Program-made: the position numbers and the translations under genes
Origin: Rhodeus uyekii
Lineage: Eukaryota; Chordata; Actinopteri; Cypriniformes; Acheilognathidae
Length of the DNA stretch: 64,000 nucleotides
Assembly (NCBI GenBank): GCA_037043235.1
Contig: JAWRVZ010000131.1
Span: 992,001-1,056,000, forward strand
Direction of reading: 5' to 3'
Shown: positions 57,238 to 64,000 of the stretch, piece after piece
How positions within the stretch are numbered: the first letter of the stretch is position 1
Layout: every line of letters starts with the position of its first letter
Notes under the pieces: generated by a model
Database searches by the model: none
Seen by the model: the letters and a program-made list of their open reading frames with translations, nothing else
Told to the model about the DNA's origin: nothing

Positions 57238-57340
57238 TTCCCCTAGCGTTTTCTGACGCAGCTCGAAGTTCCCATGAAAGGGAACGTCTCGGGTTACGTA
57301 TGTAACCCTGGTTCCCTGAAGGGGAACGAGACGCTGCGTC
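57238..57340. repeat. DIRS internal complementary region (circle-junction template)
   Basis: Two abutting parts. 57238-57285 is the exact reverse complement of the left outer end 52419-52466 (48 nt). 57286-57340 is the exact reverse complement of the right outer end 57529-57583 (55 nt). Read on the minus strand the join is GAGAC-GTT-CCC, the sequence expected when the two element ends are fused in a circle around one GTT. This is the diagnostic DIRS1 feature and templates closure of the circular DNA. Confidence 0.95.
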
Positions 57341-57387
57341 TTCGCCTCAGCTCCTTGCGCCTCCGGGCCCGCTTCAGACACTCTTTT

Positions 57388-57586
57388 GCTGTCACTTCCG
57401 GGTTCCGGCGCGCTTTTATGCTCTGTTCATGACGTCACTTCCGTGACTCGCATTCACACGCGTAAAATTCCCATTGGTTGTACACATCTTCACGTGACTG
57501 ACGTCAAGGGTTTCCCCTAGCGTTTTCTGACGCAGCGTCTCGTTCCCCTTCAGGGAACCAGGGTTACATACGTAACCCGAGACGTT
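57388..57586 (-). repeat. right inverted terminal repeat of the DIRS element
   Basis: 57388-57536 is the exact reverse complement of 52442-52590. The outer 47 nt (57537-57583) differ from the left end: they contain a GTTCCCC...GGGAAC hairpin and the near-palindrome GGGTTACATACGTAACCC, ending GAGAC before GTT. Because the repeat is inverted, its TATA, CRE and CCAAT motifs face leftward and could drive antisense transcription into the element. Confidence 0.93.
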
Positions 57587-58095
57587 TTCTTCTCTAGACC
57601 TTCCTTTCATCTCCCCCTCTGCATGTATGCTTGTCTTTTCTGCATGGCACTATCCTTCATCTTTCAGTCCTTTCCTTTTCATGAGAGAATGCTTCGTTTC
57701 CAAATCCTTATTCAAAACCAATTTCACAGCTCTAGAGGAGAGGAGCAAACTGCTGACACAGCACAGTGAAAGAGGGATGGCAGGAAGGAAAGTAAAGAAG
57801 GAGAGTAAGGTATAGGTAGGGAGAGTCTGCAGAGTACGGTCGAGGAGTAGAAGATAATGATGTGGATGTAAATATTAATATAAGAGATTAGAGTTGGGAA
57901 GCAGAGTATGCGAGTAGAGCGACAGCAATTTCCCCTCCTTGCACAAAGAAGTCAGCAATCACTCTGCTCCAGATTTCATCCGGGTTTTCCATTTCATGCT
58001 GCCCACTTGCTCCACACTCACAGGAGAAAGAAACTAACTCTTCTCAGACCAAATTTGCTTCACTTTGTTTTATGATGAAGATCTGAGCGTAATAT
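57587..58095. other. gene-free stretch
   Basis: Purine-rich non-coding sequence; no supported gene. Confidence 0.5.
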
Positions 58096-58200
58096 GTAGT
58101 TCACCCAAACATGGATATTCTGTCACCATTTTCTCACCTACATGTTGTTCTAAACCTGTATGACTTGTCGTCTGCGGAACACAATTTCAACAAAATGAAA
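58096..58200 (+). repeat. cyprinid MITE-like repeat fragment
   Basis: 'tagttcacccaaacatggat' then 'attctgtcaccattttctca' and 'atgttgttctaaacctgtat' follow the same plan as 1503-1740. Fragment only. Confidence 0.55.
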
Positions 58201-60890
58201 TGCTTTAGCATGACAAGGATTTTCACATTTAATTTTCATAAAACTTTTGGTAAAATTTGACAATTAGTTAACATTATTAAAAGCATAAACAATACATTTA
58301 TACAGAACTTTTTACATTTTCATTGCTGTTAGTTAAAATACAATTGTTAGTTCAGATAACCCCAGGTTCATTAAATAATTTTAACAGATACATCTTTTGA
58401 ATTTACTATCATATTGGTAAATAAAAATGACGTTTTTGATTGTTAGCTCATGTTAATTTGTGTTGTCAACTAACAAATTGAACATTATTTTACCAAACAT
58501 CTAGTATTTTTGATTGTTGCCTTTCTGGTTATATTTCACAAACTATATTTTTAAATAATTCTGACTGCTAATTATCTTTTATCATAATGCAACAATTGTA
58601 AACAATTGCACAATGGGCCTTTAACAGGTGTTATGCGTGTGATGTAGCATATCAGAGAGATTGAAATGATGGTGAGAAAAAATTTCCTCGCTCCAGTCAA
58701 AATAATGCAGCTCTGCTTTCCTCTCCGCGTCTCTCACATACTGTGGTGGCAAGATACTGAGCAGGTTGGAGGAGAACAGACAGGGAAGCCAGAATGGATT
58801 GATTTAGGTCTAAATGTGGCAGAATGGTTAATTGACAATGAGAGGAAAGGGAAGGAGGAAGGAAAAGAGTAGTTAGAGGTGAGAAAAAGGGAGGGGAAAT
58901 GTGAAGTGCAACAACTGAATCACACAAGCAGACAGAAGCTTCTCTCCTGGATCCTAACGGCACATGCGAGTATATCTGCCGCAGTCACCCCCCTTTCTGT
59001 TAAATACACACGCATCCTCTTCTCTCGTTGCCCGATTATATGCATGTTTATGTAAATCAGGTCATTAGGAATATACAGCTCGTTATTCTGGGGCAGATGG
59101 AAGATGAGGGAAGGAAATCATTTTCTCCTTTTTCAGTGTTGTGGAAAGTTTGAATATTGCTGTACTAACTTGTTGTATCACGCTCCACGTCTTTGATTCA
59201 GTGTGGTGATTTTGATTTGAGTAACCCAAATCTTTGGAGTCTATTCATGTAAAAGATCCGTTCAGATCCAAATCCGGATTTGTTCAGTGGGTTACATTTA
59301 TACGCCAGTGGTTAAAGACCAGGGGTGATCAACTTATTTTGTTAATTCAATCATTCATTAAGGCTGAATTCAGAATACTATGTTAGTATGAAAACATCAA
59401 TCTCTGCCATAAATATGTAGCAGAAAAAAGTAAGAGTTTTATGGTATTTCAAATCAAAAAGTGTGAAGCTTCATTGTACCAAAGAGCCCAATACGAGTTA
59501 TTGAATGGATGTCAAAGAAAATGATTTGTTGTCTTAAAATATTTGTTCATGGCCTATACACACTTCATTCTAGTTTATTTCAGTGAGTGTGAGTTTGTCA
59601 CTCAGTTACTCTGGCAGTTCCTGACTCTGACATTAAGCAGCTTTGTGATCTGGACTGTTTGGGTATTTGTACTGAGAGAACTCTGGCACTTTGTTTTCAC
59701 CATAGCTAAAAGAGATTTGCAAGTCCTTCATGCCATCTTTCACCCTCTCACTTTTCTCTTCTTTCCCTCTGTTGCTTGTTCTTTATCTCTCAAAAGCCTA
59801 GACAGTCTATTGAAATTAGTCAATTTTCCATCCTCTTCCCCACTCCATTTGCAGTGTTGTCTTCTCTCTGCTTCTTTTTTTCACACATAAGAACTGATGC
59901 ACACATGCAAGCATGGAGGAATAAAAGCTGTTTGGACATATCACATGCTCAACCCAATAGAATTATATGATATGCAAATATTGCATTGTCTGTGCATTTT
60001 GCATCCGGTTTTCTTCATAGCAGATTGTTGACATGCATGCAGTCTTTATTGAATATGCGCCTGGCATCTGTCATGACACTCTAACCATTATCTCTAATTT
60101 CACATTGTACTTGGAGAAGATGCAATTAGTTTTGTGTAACAGCTGCTGACAGTTTCTTTGTTAAATTCATTTCTATTCTGCATCTGCTTTCTATTTTAAA
60201 GCACACTGCCGTGTTTTTGTTCTTCTATGGTTTGTATATAGTCCCCTTATACAGTTCAAGCTTCCCTTTAAGATTTGACTTGGTGTAATCTGTGGCTCAC
60301 ACTCAGCTGTTTAGAAATTTCTGTTTTTCAAATGCATCTTATTGGTCTTGTCATAAAGGGCTAATAGTTTTTATAAAAATGTTGAAAACTTTTTTTTAGA
60401 CCTGTCCCTGCTGATGTACACTGAACTTCTCCAATCAATTCCCGACAATAAATTTCGCTTAAACACTGCTCCTTTCTTAAAGTCAACTACACACTTTCAT
60501 TCAGATCTGCCTCCATCTAATCATCAAACAATAGAACCAAGTCCCGCCCTACTTTTTTTCTTTTTCAATAGCCCATTCACGCGGTGTACATAACAATCAA
60601 GTAAGAGAAGATCTGTTGCTACTTCTTTCATCACAACTTTTAAAGGTCATGCGAGTTATAGTACTTTCTCTTATAGTCTACCAATTGCAGACACAAATGT
60701 TAATAAGCTATGCATATGCTGATTCCTTTGAATTGTGTAAGTTCTGTGACACTATCAAAATATTGCTCTGTTTGTTAGCTCATCCTGACCAACTCAACCA
60801 ATAGTTCATGTTTTGTCTGACCAATGGTGAGAATGTGGGAATAACTGCTTTGAAAACAATTATTTTTGCATTTTTGTTTTTGGAGATTCT
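58201..60890. other. gene-free stretch with possible conserved block
   Basis: No supported gene. 58255-58500 weakly resembles the internal part of the MITE at 60983. The block at about 59940-60210 is repeat-free with a POU-type octamer arrangement ('atatgcaaatattgcattg') and several E-box-like and TAAT motifs; it could be regulatory. Confidence 0.4.
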
Positions 60891-60982
60891 AAAAAATTAG
60901 GGATGCACCAATATGAACATTTTCGCAGATAACGATAATTTTTACATTCCTATGACCAACTTTTTTTTATAATAAAACAAAT

Positions 60983-61228
60983 GGTAACACTTTACAATAA
61001 GGTTTCATTTTGTTAGCATGCGTTAACATGAACCAACAATGAATGAACAATACTTCTACAGGATTTATTAATCTTAGTGTTAATATCAACATTTTGTTAT
61101 GCATTATTAAAATCAAAGTTATCTCTGATAACTTTAAGTAATGCACTGTGAACTAACATGAACACAAAGATTATTGCTCTCTGTTAGTTCATGCATTAAC
61201 AAATAAAACCTTATTGTAAAGTATTATC
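60983..61228. mobile_element. MITE with GGTAACACTTTACAATAAGG termini
   Basis: Left end GGTAACACTTTACAATAAGG; right end CCTTATTGTAAAGTATTATC, an inverted repeat with two mismatches. Flanks AAACAAAT and AAACAATT are an 8-bp duplication with one mismatch, suggesting hAT-type transposition. It is nested in the hAT-like element. A partial relative lies at 19604-19735. Confidence 0.75.
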
Positions 61229-62194
61229 AAACAATTGATTGCCTAACAAAAAGGCACTTAAAATAAACACCTAAATAATGCAAACAAGCCATTGTTCTAA
61301 ATTATGCAGGCAACATATAAAGAAGCAAAATGCATGTGCCATGGATAAATAAAAAGAAATGGCCTCTGCACGGAAAATGAGGAAAGGATTTTAATCCAAC
61401 CATATTGTTGATAAATATAGGGAAAATAATAAGAAAACAATCAAAGTGCAAGTTATTAACACATGTAAACTGAAGTGCTTTGAAGGTTAATTAACTCAAC
61501 TGATTGCATCCTGTATTAGATAAGTAAGACTTTTATACAAAATAGAAATACATTTACAACTTCTATTTGCACAGTTGTACTTGAACGAAGTTATTTATTC
61601 AGAATGTGAGACTCTTTGAGGATGAGCTCTTCCTGTAACAACACGTTGAAACTAAACTCAAAGAATTCACAATCTATTATTACAATAGTGTATACAGTCA
61701 TAATGTTATGTATATTACAGTCCCAATCATAGTTATTAATGTTTTGCATTGCTGTTTGATCGCGCGCTGAAGTTTAATATGATCATTGGAACAATGAGGC
61801 TCTACAGGTTATTAACTCAACGAAACGCATCCTATATGAGATTAATCAGATATTTCTACTACATAAACTTAATATTACGACTTATATCTGCACAAAATTA
61901 TGCAAAAGCACAAGCAAACTGTTAGTCTGTGACTGATTGTGTTAGTCAACATTCTTTTACAGTCGTGTTCTCATTATTGTTTTATGTAGACTATATCACA
62001 GAACACGTTGCACTGAACTGTATCTTCCTTTTCGAAGTGATTCCAATCAAGTTATGCAAACCATCATGTACCATCATCAACCATCAAATAATACATTATT
62101 TATTGGCTTTAATTTATCGACTAAATTTTCTCATTGAGCCAGTACGATAGCTTTAAAAATAAGCATTTATCAGCCGTTACGATATGGTGGTCGC

Positions 62195-62848
62195 GTTATA
62201 CCAGGGAGTTATACCAGATTTTACAAACCCCGCGGGGGTTGCGGGTTATATAAGGGTTATATAAGGGTTATATCACAATTTTTTTTACACGTAATAATAT
62301 TTCAATATATTTGTTACGTCCCTAAGAATGTAAGGTATTGTTTTGCATTATTTTCTTTCTGTCTTTCTTTCTTGTGAGGGTTGTTGTCTCTGGCCCCTGT
62401 ACAATCACTCTGACAGCTGCGCTGATAGGCTGTTTGACCCGTCAATCATGCAAGAAGACGTGATTGGCTGTGCTGCCATGAGGGCGTGCTCTTCTCATCT
62501 CATCCGATGATCAACACCTGTTGAAAACGCTTCTTAAGGGACGTGCTGCTGCTCAACGGGAGAGACTGCTTTTTCTTTTTGTTCTGATTCTGACTTTTTT
62601 GTTTTCTTATTGTTTGAATTTCGCACACAAGCACTGTGTACCGCGCCTTAATAGTTATGGACAATTGACGTCATGCAAGCAACATTCGAAATTCGAACTC
62701 ACTCAAAAAAGTTCATAAATCTATGGGTTCAGGTTATATAAGGGTGCGGGTTATGCCAACGATTGTTTTTACGCAAAACCCCAAAACCCGTGGGTTATAT
62801 GAGGGTGCGGATTATCTGCGTCTGTGGGTTATATGCAAGAAAATACGG
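62195..62848. mobile_element. unclassified insertion with reiterated GGGTTATAT motifs
   Basis: It interrupts the end of the hAT-like element, judged by comparison with locus B. It carries GGGTTATATAAGGGTTATAT near 62248, 'ggttatataagggtgcgggt' near 62730, 'gggttatatgagggtgcgga' near 62790 and 'gggttatatgcaag' near 62825, plus the palindrome AACCCCGCGGGG near 62227. The centre (62390-62560) is GC-richer with CCAAT-type boxes ('gattggctg'). Probably a non-autonomous DNA element; family unknown. Confidence 0.4.
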
Positions 62849-62863
62849 TTTCGTGCATCCCTA

Positions 62864-64000
62864 TAAAAAAAATGACCTTTTAATTTTAAAAGTGTAAACA
62901 AAGGACAGTTGAGTTTATTATGTGTAGCGTTTCATTTTAATCTGCTTACAAAAGTTATTGCCACTTTGTCAAATCTTTTCAGGACTATCTGCTGTACATT
63001 ACGGAGGCGGATATATTCTTTATCTGAAACCGCAGTGCAGGCTAATACTGCCTGAGCCAACCTCAGTGCCAGCCTTTTGTCAATCACACCAAGTGCCATG
63101 CTGACAGGCCTCTTGGGGGCAGGATTAGTATAGATATACTGACAGGTATAAAACGCAGTTATCCTGACAGCCAGGTGTGTCAATTGTAACCATCATAGTA
63201 CCAGAAACAGCATTACAGACATTTGAATACATTTGTGCATTTGGACTGACTCTCTCTCTCTTACACCACCGCAGGGCGTATACGATACAAACCAGGGTGG
63301 GAATTTAAAATAGCTCCAATTAAATAAATCTGGTGCGCACAAATAAGTCATATTAGGACATTTGAAGAGGATTTCTATCTGTTCTATGGAGGCATAATAT
63401 CTTCATCACTCGCATACAGAAATCGTATGAAATATATTTTGGCATTTTATTTGCCAAATAAGATTAGCATTATTTGTGCGAAGCCGATCTCAAAGTTACA
63501 GAAAATGTTGCGCAAGAGTGAAACCAGAGCGCTAAACACTGAAAAGCAGGGTGGCATATACTTTTAGCTTTTTTCTCGGAAAAATCGGAAAATGCTATTT
63601 TGTGCAGCCAAAATTTTGGTGCATCCCTAATATTAATATATGCATCACATTACAGACAGTACGTCATATCAGGCCATTTGTACTGGTTATTTATTTCTAC
63701 CAATATGCCTTTCTGTGCGTGCTCGACCCTTTCGAAGGAGTTGGTGCCCATGTACATAGCAGTAAAAAACTGCACATTTGAATTATTTATTCTTGTGATT
63801 TAGAATTTAAAATATGTTTTTATTTGTATTATTGAATATCTTGAAGCTTGTGAACTGGCTGCCAGCAGAGCTGCTTTGAGCAAAGGTTTAAATCAGGCTG
63901 AAAACATTACTGAGATGTTTTGTTTCTTTTTGACGTGTGTGTTTAAATGAGGTCTGTTATTTAAGCTACAGTCATTTCATGGCAGTCCACTGAATTGAAT
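62864..64000. other. gene-free stretch with a second hAT-like end
   Basis: No supported gene. At 63560-63629 'tttctcggaaaaatcggaaa' and 'aattttggtgcatccctaa' look like the right end of another hAT-like repeat, with no matching left end assigned. The rest shows nothing notable. Confidence 0.45.

Larger units (their letters stand above)
52419..57586 (+). mobile_element. complete DIRS1-like tyrosine-recombinase retrotransposon
   Basis: A 5.17-kb element. From the left it has an inverted terminal repeat, gag, an RT-RNase H frame, an overlapping tyrosine recombinase frame, an internal complementary region and a right inverted terminal repeat. GTT is present at each boundary (52419-52421 and 57584-57586). 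There is no 4-6-bp target duplication and no DDE integrase, as expected of DIRS elements, which integrate a circular DNA by site-specific recombination. All three large frames are open. The inner 149 bp of the terminal repeats and the complementary region match perfectly, so the copy is probably young and could be autonomous. Composition is clearly more GC-rich than the surrounding DNA. The predicted empty site reads 'gaaatctt-GTT-ttcttctc'. The gene order and internal complementary region fit the DIRS1 group and not the Ngaro group, which has split direct repeats. Confidence 0.93.
60898..62863 (+). mobile_element. hAT-like non-autonomous element, locus C, with two nested insertions
   Basis: Starts TAGGGATGCACCAATATG and ends TTTCGTGCATCCCTA, giving short inverted ends TAGGGATGCAC/GTGCATCCCTA. 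Flanking 8-mers are TAAAAAAT and TAAAAAAA, a near-match but low in complexity. The body shares its units with loci A and B: 'cccaatcatagttatt' at 61722 and the 'ttaactcaac' motif at 61491 and 61812, 321 bp apart. The MITE at 60983-61228 and the unusual segment at about 62195-62848 interrupt it. No transposase is recognised. Confidence 0.6.

Noticed and set aside
58255..58500. Another copy of the GTAACACTTTAC MITE
   Set aside because: Only scattered internal words ('ttagttaacatta', 'aacaatacattta') match and neither terminus is present.
60898..63629. One 2.7-kb hAT element ending at 63629
   Set aside because: The right end at 62863 fits locus B better and has a near-matching 8-bp flank; the end at 63629 has no matching flank.
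1..64000. CRISPR arrays, bacterial operons, phage genes
   Set aside because: No regularly spaced direct repeats and no prokaryotic coding density. The window is vertebrate genomic DNA.

Overview
This is AT-rich, intron-like vertebrate DNA. The most likely source is a cyprinid fish (carp, goldfish or zebrafish relatives). That is inferred from the repeats: a 5S-rRNA-derived SINE3, tRNA-headed SINEs with LINE tails, L2/Maui-like LINE 3' ends, many hAT-, Harbinger-, Tc1- and pogo-like elements, and an intact DIRS retrotransposon. No complete host protein-coding gene was found. Most open frames in the window are short chance ORFs.

Left part (1-20 kb): gene-free sequence with decayed repeats. It holds a LINE 3' end (3.5 kb), an isolated exon-sized piece of a DNA topoisomerase II gene (5.7 kb) between two copies of a short repeat, a 295-bp solo LTR with perfect 5-bp target duplications (7.0 kb), a SINE3 (9.25 kb), a Tc1-like transposase relic split by about 740 bp (10.5-12.0 kb) and a MITE (15.7 kb).

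20.2-22.0 kb: the only region that looks like the start of a host gene. CpG-rich DNA leads into a long exon-like stretch ending at a strong splice donor (21969/21970). The gene is not identified. The following 42 kb is probably largely intron.

22-52 kb: non-coding sequence with a Harbinger-type MITE carrying a nested hAT-type MITE (25.7-26.4 kb), a nearly complete but dead Tc1-like element (26.6-28.0 kb), a 590-bp sequence present twice (29.2 and 35.4 kb), a solo LTR (45.2 kb), a pogo-type MITE (47.6 kb) and opposed LINE ends (49.1-50.0 kb). It also contains a candidate conserved enhancer near 34.1-34.3 kb.

52419-57586: the main element, an apparently complete and young DIRS1-like tyrosine-recombinase retrotransposon. 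It encodes Gag, RT-RNase H plus a C-terminal extension, and a tyrosine recombinase in a frame overlapping RT-RH by 1.9 kb. Its termini are inverted repeats with 149 bp identical. A 103-bp internal complementary region matches both outer ends exactly and spells out the circle junction around a GTT core. In DIRS biology, Gag packages the RNA, RT-RH copies it to a circle using the internal complementary region to join the ends, and the recombinase integrates the circle at a GTT without making an integrase-type target duplication.

57.6-64 kb: further non-coding sequence, then a hAT-like element (60898-62863) with two nested insertions. One of these carries unusual reiterated GGGTTATAT motifs. Related copies of this hAT-like family lie at 24.6-25.5 and 31.5-32.3 kb.
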